Shown here piece by piece: positions 1 through 8,088 of a DNA stretch of 64,000 bases. The DNA comes from an uncultured Rikenella sp. (lineage in GTDB: Bacteria > Bacteroidota > Bacteroidia > Bacteroidales > Rikenellaceae). Under the pieces are notes generated by a model. That model saw only the letters and a list, made by a program, of their open reading frames with translations, was not told the DNA's origin and searched no databases. Where the stretch lies: contig NZ_CAJTMN010000003.1 in the NCBI RefSeq assembly GCF_910577125.1, positions 5,062 through 69,061 on the forward strand, written 5' to 3'. The position numbers were made by a program, and so were the translations under genes. Each line of letters begins with the position of its first letter. Position 1 is the stretch's first letter.

Positions 1-492
1 GAAGATCGGATGTTCGATACCGCAGAAATAGGCATCGGTGTGGCCGGGGCCGTTCGGCGACAGGGCTGAGCCATTGACGGTGGCCGGCTTGTCGGGCAAG
101 GTCTGCCGGCTCATTTCGCGGAGCGCTCCGGCGATGGCATGTGCCGCATCGACGACGGAGTCGGTGCGTTGAATCGGGGTGGCAGCACCCCCGGTCGGAG
201 CACCCTCGGTGTCATTCGGCATACCGCCGCCGGCTTCGGCGAGGGCGTCATTCAGGATAGCCAAAGCAGCGGCGTTGTCCGCTGCCTCTTGAGACGGATC
301 GCCGGCAACGGAGGTTTTTGCTTCCTGCTGCCGCTGGAACTCGGCCTGATCGGCGGCGAGCTCGGTGCCGTACTCTTTGCGGTACGCCGCCCGAATGGCC
401 TTCCAGTCGGCAGTGGTCATCTCCTGATTCCGAGCCTTGTCCACCATCTTGAGCGAGGTGAACACGGCCTTCAATTGTTCGATGAACTTCAT
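1..492 (-). CDS. Phage head-region protein, partial (runs off left edge)
   Basis: Open frame of 164 codons starting MKFIEQLKAVFTSLKM and reaching the window edge without a stop, so the C-terminus is missing. The N-terminal third is charged and helical. It is followed by an Ala/Gly/Thr-rich linker (around residues 75-110) and a stretch rich in Pro, Gly and Asn. It starts 5 bases after the stop of the S49 protease gene and is read in the same direction. By position it could be a scaffold or a scaffold-capsid protein processed by that protease. That is inference from gene order; no family motif is visible. Confidence 0.55.
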   Translation of the reverse strand, partial: MKFIEQLKAVFTSLKMVDKARNQEMTTADWKAIRAAYRKEYGTELAADQAEFQRQQEAKTSVAGDPSQEAADNAAALAILNDALAEAGGGMPNDTEGAPTGGAATPIQRTDSVVDAAHAIAGALREMSRQTLPDKPATVNGSALSPNGPGHTDAYFCGIEHPIF

Positions 493-497
493 GTTGG

Positions 498-1421
498 TTA
501 GATATTGGTTGATATTTGGTTGCTGTCGCGTACACTGACGCCGAGGTCATAGGCTTCCCGCAGCGCGGTACTCAGATCGGGCAGGATGCCGTCAATTAGA
601 CCGAGCTCCAGCGCCTCAGAGGCAAAGAAAGTTTCACCCCGGAAGACGGGATGATCGTCGGGAAGGTCGTTCAACTGCGGCCGGCCGGCGCGCACGTTTT
701 TCTCGAACTGCTGCTGGTGCGGGTCAAGACGGGTCTTGATATACTCTTCCGGCTTGCCGTCGAGCAGATCGTTCTCTTTCTTGTTCTTGAGATCCGAACG
801 GGTGGCATAGGCTTCCACCAGCTTGATGCCGAGTTGCTCGTAGTAACCGTCCAGATTGATCCCGGTGGTCATGGTACCGATACTGCCGATGATGTCGTTT
901 TGCGTGAAGGCTTTAATGACTGTCGCCTGACTGGCGAGATAGTAGGCGGCCGAGCAGCACTGGTATTCGATGAAAGCGTAGATGGGCTTTTTGCATGCGC
1001 GCATCGCCTCGGCCGCCACATCGAGCAGCCACGCGACGCCCCCGCCGGAATTGATGTGCAGGAAATGGGCGAGTACGTTCGGCAGAGCGTCGGCCGCTTT
1101 CAGGTTGTTCAGGAAACCGGTGGTCGAGAACATCTCGCGCCAGCCGTAGCCCCAGTCGTAATAGAAGGAGGGATGAGAGAGGATCATCCCGGAGATGGGA
1201 TGGTAGAATACGAACTCTTTATCGGCGGTGATTTCCGACAGGTCGAATGTTACGGCAATATCGCTGTCCGACAAGGCCGGAAGAGTCTTGACGATGCTGC
1301 GCGGGTCGAATGCGGGCGGCGGGGTATTGGCATGAAGAAGGTTCTCGACGACAAAACGGTCGAGAAACTTCGGTTCGACGAGTAGATGGGAATCGATCAG
1401 CCGGGCGAGAGAGAAGACCAT
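498..1421 (-). CDS. S49 (SppA/ClpP-like) peptidase, phage capsid maturation protease type
   Basis: 307 aa. Shows the S49 core: an HINSGGG strand/turn near residue 125 (oxyanion region), then CCSAAYYLAS near residue 155, whose Ser is the expected nucleophile (SppA proteins usually have GSAAY here), then IGSIGTM. A downstream Lys is expected to complete the Ser-Lys dyad but I did not assign it. Phage S49 peptidases mature the procapsid. The adjacent head-region gene starting 5 bases downstream supports that role over a cellular signal-peptide peptidase. No signal peptide or membrane segment is visible. Confidence 0.85.
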   Translation of the reverse strand: MVFSLARLIDSHLLVEPKFLDRFVVENLLHANTPPPAFDPRSIVKTLPALSDSDIAVTFDLSEITADKEFVFYHPISGMILSHPSFYYDWGYGWREMFSTTGFLNNLKAADALPNVLAHFLHINSGGGVAWLLDVAAEAMRACKKPIYAFIEYQCCSAAYYLASQATVIKAFTQNDIIGSIGTMTTGINLDGYYEQLGIKLVEAYATRSDLKNKKENDLLDGKPEEYIKTRLDPHQQQFEKNVRAGRPQLNDLPDDHPVFRGETFFASEALELGLIDGILPDLSTALREAYDLGVSVRDSNQISTNI

Positions 1422-1464
1422 TTTTTATTGCAAAAATCCGCTTCTCCGGCTGGAGAATAAAGGA

Positions 1465-1818
1465 CTAACCGTGCAGGAGCGGCCGCAGGGATTTGCAGCT
1501 CATCTCGAACAAAACGGTCTCGGCGCGGGGTATCACGACCACCTGAACAGGAATATCGATCGTACCCCACGGGTGAAAATCGGTGCCGTCGTGCAGCCAT
1601 ACCTGTGCCCGGAACCGAGGAATCAACGACAGGAATGCCTCGGCCTCCCCTCGCGGGACGGCGACCTTGAGGGACTGGTCGTACAAGACTCCCTGCGTGG
1701 AGCTCTTCGCCTCTTCGTCGAACGAGACATCCGAATAGGTCGTCAGGGTCGACGGTTCACCGATCTGTCGGTTCCGGATGGGGGCGATCCGGACAAGGGA
1801 CGAAAATTCTCTTTTCAT
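1465..1818 (-). CDS. Hypothetical phage protein
   Basis: 117 aa, starting MKREFSSLVRIAPIRNRQ. The middle alternates hydrophobic and polar residues (LKVAVPRGEAEAFLSLIP, then VQVVVIP), suggesting a small beta-rich protein. I do not recognise the family. It lies 43 bases upstream of the S49 protease on the same strand and probably shares its transcript. The opposite-strand frame over this region is an overlap artefact. Confidence 0.5.
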   Translation of the reverse strand: MKREFSSLVRIAPIRNRQIGEPSTLTTYSDVSFDEEAKSSTQGVLYDQSLKVAVPRGEAEAFLSLIPRFRAQVWLHDGTDFHPWGTIDIPVQVVVIPRAETVLFEMSCKSLRPLLHG

Positions 1819-1892
1819 AGCGGGCGGCTTGCTTTATTTTCAACAGTTTTCGGTGAAAATCGCGGCAAAATAATGCAACGTATTGATATACA

Positions 1893-2432
1893 TTACAATG
1901 CAACTTTATTCATGATCCGACGCACTTTTCGGACGGCATAATTCGCCTTCTGACGCAAAGTTTCGTGCAGTTGAGTCCGGGTCGAAACCTCATAGCGGTA
2001 GAACTTTTTCTTGAGGGTTTCGATGTCGCCGCGGAAGAGGGTTTCCATTCCGTACTCCTGAATGAAGGCTTCGATGGCATCCTTGACCTGAAACCCGCAC
2101 ACTCGTGCGGTGCTGCAAAAGGCGGTGAAGTCGTTATCGAACTCGCGCTTGAGGGTGGCATTGATCTGCGCCTCCGCATGAGGCGTCAGGAAGAGGGCCT
2201 TCCCCCGGTGGGGATCGCTGTACTTCGAGCGCGAGAGTCGGATGGCCACAGCACTGTCATCCGGATCCGGCGCGGAAGGCAATACCCGATCGGAATGAGA
2301 AACAAGACTCGTGATCGCCATACCGGTTAAACTCCGGCTATCGACCAGACAATACCCGTCGTCCTGTCGCGGGAAACGACCGACGAAGTAACACCGCAAA
2401 ATCGGGTCTTTGATATGAATCTTTACCTCCAT
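1893..2432 (-). CDS. Hypothetical phage protein
   Basis: 179 aa when started at the ATG for MEVKIHIKDP; an in-frame ATG five codons earlier is possible. It has a beta-rich N-terminal half and a helical, basic C-terminal half ending VRKVRRIMNKVAL. The C-terminal arrangement (KDAIEAFIQEYGMETLF then KKKFYRYEVSTR) fits a small DNA-associated accessory protein. I cannot name the family. It is the first gene downstream of the iteron-like region at 2547-2709, on the same strand as the replication genes. Confidence 0.5.
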   Translation of the reverse strand: MEVKIHIKDPILRCYFVGRFPRQDDGYCLVDSRSLTGMAITSLVSHSDRVLPSAPDPDDSAVAIRLSRSKYSDPHRGKALFLTPHAEAQINATLKREFDNDFTAFCSTARVCGFQVKDAIEAFIQEYGMETLFRGDIETLKKKFYRYEVSTRTQLHETLRQKANYAVRKVRRIMNKVAL

Positions 2433-2546
2433 GATCGGACTATACAAAGTTAATGAAAATCAGATAATTAAACAAGAAAAATTCACCTATTGCATCCCTG
2501 CCGAAATATTCGTTTTTTCGTGCTGCAAAAATTTGTATCTCATTCT

Positions 2547-2709
2547 CACCTACTACTTACAACAGCGCACAATGCGCTGGTTATCAACACTAAAAAGTAG
2601 TAGGTGCGAGCGCAGGCCGAAAAAAGTAGTAAGTACGTAGTAGATACCAATCTGAGGCGCATATTTATTTGTTATTCAAATCATTACGCAGAAAAGTAGT
2701 AAGTAGTAG
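2547..2709. repeat. Iteron-like repeats, candidate phage replication origin
   Basis: Non-coding, AT-rich stretch between the VapE gene and the 2432-1893 gene. An inverted pair CACCTACTACTT (2547-2558) / AAGTAGTAGGTG (2595-2606) flanks a smaller dyad GCGCA-CAA-TGCGC (2565-2577) and TTATCAACA (2581-2589), one base from a DnaA box. Further direct copies of AAAAGTAGTA follow at about 2620-2643 and 2692-2709. Iterons beside helicase and ATPase genes are typical of phage or plasmid origins. A repressor-binding array is the alternative. The flanking bases 2433-2546 and 2710-2801 show nothing else. Confidence 0.55.
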
Positions 2710-2801
2710 CAAGATGTCGTTTCAATTTTATAAACTCTCTCAAAATATATATCTATATTGAAAAATATAGATATACACATGAGCGTGAGCGCGTTACACG
2801 C

Positions 2802-4064
2802 CTACAACGTCCGTACCAGATACTTGTACCTCCGCTCCCCAGCACCATAGATCATGTCGCGCCGGAATCCGAGCGCGGTCAGCGCCTCGCCCAGATGCTT
2901 CGGGGTCATGTATCGCGCCACCTCCGCGCGAACCATCCGCCGCCGCTGCAGATCCGCCAAGATCTCGGTCGGCGTCAACCACTGCGCTGTCGCATCGTCC
3001 TCCTCCGGAATATCGAAGGCCTGCTGCAGCACCGCACTGGCCGGCGTCTCGATCATATAACGTTGATTGGCCTCCTTCAGCTCGGCGAACTCCCCCTGCG
3101 TGTAACGGTGGTCGTAGTCGGGACTCTCGGCCAACGCGAGCGCCTCGGCCCACAGCCGGTCGACATCGACGTTCTCGGTATAATCGAAGTCGATGGAGTC
3201 GAGATAGATCGAGATAAAGCGACGCGTCCCCAGCGCGGGGCACAGGAAGCCTGATTTGAAGCCCGTCCGGTTGTTGGTGGTCGCCACTACCGAGGCGATG
3301 CGCGGACGCACCACGGGGCCGAATTCTCCCCGCAGTTTTACCGGCAGGCTCCGGGCGGACATCACTTTCTTGAACTCCTCGGCGGTGGAGGCATTCAGCC
3401 CGTGCATCTCATCGTACAACACGAGGAAGTTCGAGATAACAGCCTGATCGATGTTGAAGACGCGCCGATCGGCGTGGCTCATGGTCATCATCTCCCGGAG
3501 CGGCTCCGGGCAAAGAAACTTCGCCAGCGAAGTCTTTTCGTTCCCCTCGGTGGCACTGACGAAGACCAACGCGGCTTCGTTGGCCGACTCGCCGATCGCA
3601 CACGCCGCAGCGGCTGCCAGCCACTTGCGAATGAACCGCGCGGCCATGTCGCGGTAGTATCCCTCCGGACGATCGTCGAATTCGCGCACCCGCAGGTGCG
3701 CGATCAGTCGGTCGATATGGGATTCACCGTCGGGTTCGATCTCTCGGAGGCTGGCGAAGTACTCCTTCACGGGGTCGTAGCTGGCGATTTGGTTGGGCGA
3801 GTTCAGCAGCATCCGGATGAGCGACTTGGTGTGCGGGATGCCGGCCTGCATCATGTGGATCGAGATGTCGTCGAGGCTCGGCGGAAAGGTGTAGGCCCGC
3901 GTCCCGGTGCTGGCGATCCGCATTTGTGTCCGATCGTACTTGTTGACCTCGATCCGGTAGTTGGCTTTCAGGAACTCGATCACCGGCGTAACCTTGTCGG
4001 CTGAGAAAGCGGTGCCGGTCGCCTTGAGGGGCTGAACGCGTGAGTTTCGTTTGGTTATCTTCAT
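2802..4064 (-). CDS. VapE/VirE-family phage replication ATPase (no primase domain)
   Basis: 420 aa. The family is recognised from the helicase-like core: RFIRKWLAAAAAC around residue 145, then a P-loop region FVSATEGNEKTSLAKFL near 165-182, a Walker B-like NFLVLYDEMHG near 210, and the arginine/sensor stretch VVATTNNRTGF. The P-loop is atypical because Glu stands where family members usually have the Gly before Lys-Thr. The first ~90 residues are too short for a primase or Toprim domain, so priming must come from elsewhere. It ends 3 bases from the start of this entry's upstream partner dnaB, so the two are likely co-translated. Confidence 0.8.
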   Translation of the reverse strand: MKITKRNSRVQPLKATGTAFSADKVTPVIEFLKANYRIEVNKYDRTQMRIASTGTRAYTFPPSLDDISIHMMQAGIPHTKSLIRMLLNSPNQIASYDPVKEYFASLREIEPDGESHIDRLIAHLRVREFDDRPEGYYRDMAARFIRKWLAAAAACAIGESANEAALVFVSATEGNEKTSLAKFLCPEPLREMMTMSHADRRVFNIDQAVISNFLVLYDEMHGLNASTAEEFKKVMSARSLPVKLRGEFGPVVRPRIASVVATTNNRTGFKSGFLCPALGTRRFISIYLDSIDFDYTENVDVDRLWAEALALAESPDYDHRYTQGEFAELKEANQRYMIETPASAVLQQAFDIPEEDDATAQWLTPTEILADLQRRRMVRAEVARYMTPKHLGEALTALGFRRDMIYGAGERRYKYLVRTL

Positions 4065-4066
4065 GG

Positions 4067-5494
4067 TCAGAATGGCAATTGTTGTCCCTCGGCCGGAGCG
4101 TCGGGGTGATAGTCAGTCAATTTACTGAGGTCGGGCGAATAGCGAAAGGCCGCGGTACCGAGCTTCCCGTCGCGCTGCTTCCGCACGAAGATCATCCCGA
4201 CGTCTTTCGGCAACTCCGGGCCGCCTTCGTATTCGCTGACAATGAGTTCGGGATAGTAGGCCGGGCGGAACGGCATCAATACGACGTCAGCGTCCTGCTC
4301 GATCGCTCCGGACTCGCGGAGGTCGTAGAGCTGCGGCTGCTTGTCGGCCCGTCCTTCAGCGGCCCGGTTCAGTTGGCAGAGCAGCACGACGGGGATGTTC
4401 AGCTCTTTGGCCAGCTTCTTGAGGCCGCGCGAGATCTCGGCCACCTCCCGCTCCCGGTTTTGCTTGTAGCTCCCGGTGGTGTTCTCGCTCTCGATCAGCT
4501 GGAGGTAATCGATCACCAGCAGGTCGAGTTCTCCTTTGCGCCGCTTGGTGCGGGCGACGGCCCGGAGGCGGCCCAGTGTCGTCCCGGCGGTGTCGTCGAT
4601 GTAAATGTTGAGTTTTCCGAGCTCGCCGCGGGCCTGCTCGTAGGCCTGCCAGTCATCGCGCCCCATGCGGCCGCTGCGGAGCCGGTTGCCGTCGATCCCG
4701 GCATAGGAGGCGAGCAGGCGGTCTGTAAGCGAAATACCGGTCATCTCCAGCGAGGCGATCATCACGGAGGCCCCCTGTCGCTCGGCGGGCGACTTGCTGA
4801 GGTGGAGCGCGACGGCGGTCTTTCCCATCGCCGGCCGTGCGGCCACAATGATGAGCTGGCCGGGCTGCATCCCCCCGGTCAGGTCGTCCAGCCCGGAAAA
4901 ACCGTACGTCAGGCCGGGCATCTTGCCGAGGTTCGCCTGTGCCAACCGCTGATCCATTATCTCGCCATGCTCTTTCAGGATGGTGCGGATGTGTCGCTCG
5001 GTGCCGGAACCAGCGAAGAGCATATCGATCCGGGAGGTCATCGTGCCGTACTCGGCGACAGCGTCGTCGAAGTCGCCGGTGTAGCACTTCCCGGCGAGGG
5101 TGTTGCACTCGGAGATCATCGCCCGCAGAACGGCCATCTGATAAAGTATCTTGGCGTGATAACCGGCGTGCGCGGCGGAACCGACCGTCTGGGTCAACTC
5201 GGCCAAGTAGGAAGGGCCGCCGACAGTGTTCAACTTCCGCTGCCGTTGCAGCTGCTGGCCGACGGTCAGCAGGTCAACCGGGGTACTGTTTTCCGCCAGC
5301 GCCCGAATTGCGTTAAAGATTAGGGCGTGGCGGTCATCATAGAAGGTGTCGGAGGAGATCAGCCCGGCGACGTCGAAGTAGACATTGCGCTCGAGTAGCA
5401 TCGCGCCGAGCAGTGCTCGTTCCAACTCGATGTCGTGCGGAGGCAGATAGCCTGCGTCAACTGATCGGGATGACGGTGATGTTCTTCTTGCCAT
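4067..5494 (-). CDS. dnaB: Replicative DNA helicase DnaB, phage copy
   Basis: 475 aa from the start MARRTSPSSRSVDAGYLPPHDIELERALLGAMLL; an ATG six codons earlier is the alternative. The N-terminal DnaB domain is followed by the RecA-like core with Walker A ARPAMGKT (around residue 225), Walker B DLLVIDYLQLI and a C-terminal GAIEQDADVV motif, all classical for DnaB. It unwinds the fork as a hexamer. The 5' end overlaps the preceding gene by 38 bases and the 3' end sits 2 bases from the VapE start, indicating one replication operon. Confidence 0.92.
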   Translation of the reverse strand: MARRTSPSSRSVDAGYLPPHDIELERALLGAMLLERNVYFDVAGLISSDTFYDDRHALIFNAIRALAENSTPVDLLTVGQQLQRQRKLNTVGGPSYLAELTQTVGSAAHAGYHAKILYQMAVLRAMISECNTLAGKCYTGDFDDAVAEYGTMTSRIDMLFAGSGTERHIRTILKEHGEIMDQRLAQANLGKMPGLTYGFSGLDDLTGGMQPGQLIIVAARPAMGKTAVALHLSKSPAERQGASVMIASLEMTGISLTDRLLASYAGIDGNRLRSGRMGRDDWQAYEQARGELGKLNIYIDDTAGTTLGRLRAVARTKRRKGELDLLVIDYLQLIESENTTGSYKQNREREVAEISRGLKKLAKELNIPVVLLCQLNRAAEGRADKQPQLYDLRESGAIEQDADVVLMPFRPAYYPELIVSEYEGGPELPKDVGMIFVRKQRDGKLGTAAFRYSPDLSKLTDYHPDAPAEGQQLPF

Positions 5495-5933
5495 TGTCGT
5501 CCTGTTTTTCATCGTTTGTATTGATCTCGAACACGTTTGCAGTACCGAGGGCCATGTAGAACTCGATGGCGGCGATCGCGGCCGCACGCTGGTTCTTGGC
5601 GAACTGGCGGATGAACTTCAGCCGGGCGATCTCCATCCGGCTCTCCATCACGATGTGGTGCTGCTCTTCCAAATACTCCTTGTAGATCTGCCATGCCTGC
5701 CGGAATTCGGCGTCCTGCCACGGAAATTCGACGGGCAGAGGCTGCACCGACGAGCCGATCAGCTCTTCGATGGCGTCGGAGGTCTCGACGACCTTTTTCC
5801 ACGATCGTTCGACGGCCTGCCGGCACTTGCGGCCGGTACCGGCGTCTGGTACGAGGGTCAATGCCTCTTCCAGTCGCCGCCGGGCCTCTTCGAGCGCGTC
5901 CACATGGGCGCTCCATTCTTTATCGATTTTCAT
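5457..5933 (-). CDS. Hypothetical phage protein, helical, upstream of dnaB
   Basis: 158 aa from MKIDKEWSAHVDALEEARRR. Mostly alpha-helical with strong heptad character at residues 8-55 (EEARRRLEEALTLV) and again at 80-130 (YKEYLEEQHHIVMESRMEIARLK, broken by short loops). It overlaps the dnaB start. A helicase-loader or accessory role would fit the position but no motif supports it. The longer reading frame upstream of this ATG adds a Pro-rich tail that looks non-native. Confidence 0.6.
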   Translation of the reverse strand: MKIDKEWSAHVDALEEARRRLEEALTLVPDAGTGRKCRQAVERSWKKVVETSDAIEELIGSSVQPLPVEFPWQDAEFRQAWQIYKEYLEEQHHIVMESRMEIARLKFIRQFAKNQRAAAIAAIEFYMALGTANVFEINTNDEKQDDNGKKNITVIPIS

Positions 5934-5983
5934 AGGATACGTTATTAGACACCCCCGACCGGCAAGGGCCGGGGGCGGATGGA

Positions 5984-6256
5984 TTAGCATTGCCCGAAGC
6001 GGGCGTCATAAGCGCTCTGCATGTAGAGGCAGAGCTTCTCGAGGGTGAAGGCCCGGACGATGAATGTCCGACGATCAGCGAACTTGGCGCGCGCCGTATA
6101 GCGGTGGCTGGCGTCGCTCGACAGGCGGATTCTCCGGGTTTGAGGGTAACGGGCCATGAAGTAGGCCGTGAATTGGTCGCGTACGAAGCTCGGCAGCTTG
6201 TCTTTGGACGAACGGTACACCGTTCCGCCAAAGCACAATTCATTCGGTTGTCGCAT
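5984..6256 (-). CDS. Small hypothetical phage protein behind a structured leader
   Basis: 90 aa starting MRQPNELCFGGTVYRSSKDK, basic and Arg/Phe/Tyr-rich. No family recognised. Its first 26 codons are repeated 324 bases upstream as a diverged partial copy (6504-6577). The start codon lies inside a segment that can pair with an upstream antisense segment (see 6246-6460), so translation may be controlled by RNA folding. It is followed 51 bases later by the helical gene at 5933. Confidence 0.6.
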   Translation of the reverse strand: MRQPNELCFGGTVYRSSKDKLPSFVRDQFTAYFMARYPQTRRIRLSSDASHRYTARAKFADRRTFIVRAFTLEKLCLYMQSAYDARFGQC

Positions 6257-6460
6257 TGAATGAAAGTGTTATGGAAGTTGAACAAAAAAGAAAGACGGAG
6301 CTTTCTCGGTCTGCGACAACCACATTCTAACTGCTTGTACAGGGAGAATGAATTGAGAAAGGCTCCGCCTGTGATATAGGCAGAAATAACGATTCTCCAC
6401 TGCAAAAGCAGAGTTAAAATATAGTTGTCGCATTGCAAACATACTACATTTTGGAGAATT
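6246..6460 (-). ncRNA. Structured leader, copy A (possible translational switch)
   Basis: On the minus strand three segments are ordered TGCGACAAC (6432-6424), GTTGTCGCA (6320-6312) and TGCGACAAC (6255-6247). The last covers the start region of the 90-aa gene. The middle segment can pair with either outer one, giving mutually exclusive folds. Nested pairing is also visible: GAGAAAGGCTCC (355-366 of the 6000s) with GGAGCTTTCTC (297-307), and ATTCTCC with GGAGAAT. Copy B shows compensating changes in each helix. A function as an RNA is inferred, not shown. Confidence 0.5.
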
Positions 6461-6577
6461 GTTGCAAGATGGCCGGCAGATTTTTCTGCGTCGGGGATTC
6501 CGTACGAAGCTCGGCAGCTTGTCCTTGGACGAACGGTACACCGTTCTGCCAAAGCACGGTTCATTCGTGGTTGGCAT
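6269..6577 (-). pseudogene. Truncated duplicate of the 90-aa gene
   Basis: The frame starts MPTTNEPCFGRTVYRSSKDK and matches the neighbouring 90-aa protein up to SFVR (about 26 residues). It then leaves the homology and reads on through leader copy A until a stop at 6269. The nucleotide match resumes past the shared codons into the leader, so the unit duplicated was leader plus gene start, about 324 bases long. Probably non-functional as a protein, although the frame is technically open. Confidence 0.5.
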
Positions 6578-6790
6578 TGAATGAATGTGTTTTGAGAAGT
6601 GATACAATAAAGAAAGCGGAGCTTTCTCTTGGCGCCAACCACACATTCTGATCTTTCTGAGAATCGGGAATGAATAGAGAAAAGCTCCGCCTGTATCAGG
6701 CCGAAAACAACAATTCCCGCTTTCGTCAGAAAGCTATCAATAAGTATGGTTGGCACTGCAAACATAACACTATTTCGGGAATTGTCGGGC
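6567..6790 (-). ncRNA. Structured leader, copy B (tandem duplicate)
   Basis: Diverged copy of the leader at 6246-6460. The three competing segments here are GCCAACC (6754-6748), GTGGTTGGC (6642-6634) and GCCAACCAC (6575-6567), so all three changed together relative to copy A. The GGAGCTTTCTC / GAGAAAAGCTCC helix is retained. The ATTCTCC/GGAGAAT helix has become ATTCCCG/CGGGAAT. It lies just downstream of the antirepressor gene on the same strand. Confidence 0.5.
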
Positions 6791-6803
6791 ATGGTGGGGA
6801 AAA

Positions 6804-7349
6804 TTAATCAAACAGGGTTCTGAGGGCCGTCAGGCTTTCGGCGGTCAGCGCCTTGCGCACGGCCTTTTCATGCCGCAGCTGCTGCTCGATCTCCAGATAG
6901 CGATCGAAGTCTGCACCGCTCTTCTCCACCTTGAGTCTCAGATCGGCCAATTCTTTCTGCAAAGCGATCGTTCGCTCGAAAGATTGCTCACGTGCGTCGT
7001 AGTTGATGTATCGCTTGTGAAAATGCTCGTAAAGAACATCATAGCATTCCTGCTTATATCTTATGATATTCTCGCGCGATTGCTCTTTCACATTATCCGG
7101 ATTGATGGAAAATACCCATCCGAACACATATTTCAGAGGCAGACATAACATTTCTCGTTGTTTTCCATCTGCACCAACTGTTACCCTCTGGGTAACGGTT
7201 GAACTTAAAATTGCATCCGATTTAATTTTCTCGGACTGTCGCGGAAAGGCGATACCCAATACTTCACAAATCGGCTTGATCGGGACGAACATATCGGACG
7301 TAACGACGATCTCTACATGGTTGATGGTGGTGATAATGGTGTCTTTCAT
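6804..7349 (-). CDS. Phage antirepressor (P22 Ant N-terminal-type)
   Basis: 181 aa. The N-terminal ~115 residues (VTSDMFVPIKPICEVLGI, then MLCLPLKYVFGWVFSINP and RYKQECYDVLYEHF) match the P22_AR_N/Bro-like antirepressor domain, including the characteristic LPLKYV...GWLF block and the YKQECYDVL helix. The C-terminus is a coiled coil of about 55 residues, likely for oligomerisation. Antirepressors inactivate the lysogenic repressor during induction. The divergent XRE gene at 8089 is the likely target regulator. Its stop is 2 bases from nothing else coding before the leader elements. Confidence 0.85.
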   Translation of the reverse strand: MKDTIITTINHVEIVVTSDMFVPIKPICEVLGIAFPRQSEKIKSDAILSSTVTQRVTVGADGKQREMLCLPLKYVFGWVFSINPDNVKEQSRENIIRYKQECYDVLYEHFHKRYINYDAREQSFERTIALQKELADLRLKVEKSGADFDRYLEIEQQLRHEKAVRKALTAESLTALRTLFD

Positions 7350-7351
7350 GA

Positions 7352-7672
7352 TTATTCGGTTTTAGAGGTTTGTAGCATCAGTTTATCTAACTGGATGAGC
7401 AGTCGGCGAAAAGCGACCTGTTCAACCGGCGGCAGATCGTTCAGAATCCGCATCAGGGCAGTGTGAAGCGTCTCGGCCTCCTCGCGACTCATCTCCAATA
7501 TGCTTATCCGTCCTGCGGCGTCAAGATCGGGGTACATGGCTATCGGGTTCGTTGTTGTCATTTCTGTCGGCGGGCGAGGCGGCTCAATCGCTGTTTCTTT
7601 TCGTCGTCCGGAGTGGTACGCGTTCGGCGGGGAAAGACTCGAATTATTCGTTTCATTCATTTCTGTATTCAT
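7352..7672 (-). CDS. Small hypothetical phage protein
   Basis: 106 aa from MNTEMNETNNSSLS. The first ~50 residues are polar and Pro-rich, likely disordered. The C-terminal part (EEAETLHTALMRILNDLPPVEQVAFRRLL, split by a short turn) is amphipathic helical. It ends 2 bases before the antirepressor start, so the two are translationally coupled or at least co-transcribed. The longer upstream frame begins in sequence unlikely to be coding. Confidence 0.5.
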   Translation of the reverse strand: MNTEMNETNNSSLSPPNAYHSGRRKETAIEPPRPPTEMTTTNPIAMYPDLDAAGRISILEMSREEAETLHTALMRILNDLPPVEQVAFRRLLIQLDKLMLQTSKTE

Positions 7673-7724
7673 AAGTATGGGGATACTTGCTCCTGCCGCA
7701 GACTCGAACTGCGGCGTTTGCCAA

Positions 7725-7940
7725 TCAGGAGACACGCTGCACGGTAAAAATATTGGCCTCGTAATTTGGGGTAATCTCAAAATCATACCCCTGTTGTTTC
7801 AGTCGCGATTTGGCTACTCGAAAACCCGATAATAATGTATTTTCAATAGGATATTGTCGGGTTTCTCCAACGACGAAAGACATCAACGTAGCTCTATACT
7901 CCGGTCGAGTAATTAATCGGCCTCGTAATTTTCTTCCCAT
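7725..7940 (-). CDS. Small hypothetical phage protein
   Basis: 71 aa, starting MGRKLRGRLITRPEYRATL. A basic N-terminus is followed by FRVAKSRLKQQGYDFEITPNY, a pattern seen in small phage regulatory proteins, but no family is recognised. It is the first gene of the leftward early transcript, facing the XRE repressor across a 148-base control region. Its stop lies about 50 bases before the next start. Confidence 0.5.
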   Translation of the reverse strand: MGRKLRGRLITRPEYRATLMSFVVGETRQYPIENTLLSGFRVAKSRLKQQGYDFEITPNYEANIFTVQRVS

Positions 7941-8088
7941 GCTTTATCTTAAATTTGAGGTTTTAGAAAATTTCATGAGCAAATATAATAACAATAATGA
8001 GAAAATCTCACTATCTAACTGAAATTATCTCAAGTAAACCACGCTTTTTCTCACAACTATTTGAAATACACACATCTACCTTTGAACC
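7941..8088. promoter_or_regulatory. Divergent early/repressor control region of the prophage
   Basis: AT-rich spacer between the leftward early genes and the rightward XRE gene. It holds a dyad TGAGA-AAA-TCTCA (about 7998-8011) with related half-sites nearby (ATTATCTCA, TTTCTCACA), plausible repressor operators. A TAnnTTTG -7 box (TACCTTTG, 8077-8084) sits only 4 bases before the XRE start codon, so its mRNA may be leaderless. Confidence 0.5.

Noticed and set aside
5920..6792. 290-codon minus-strand frame running through both leader copies
   Set aside because: It is open only because the repeat unit is 324 bases, a multiple of three. It conflicts with the better-supported small gene at 5984-6256 and has no recognisable domain.
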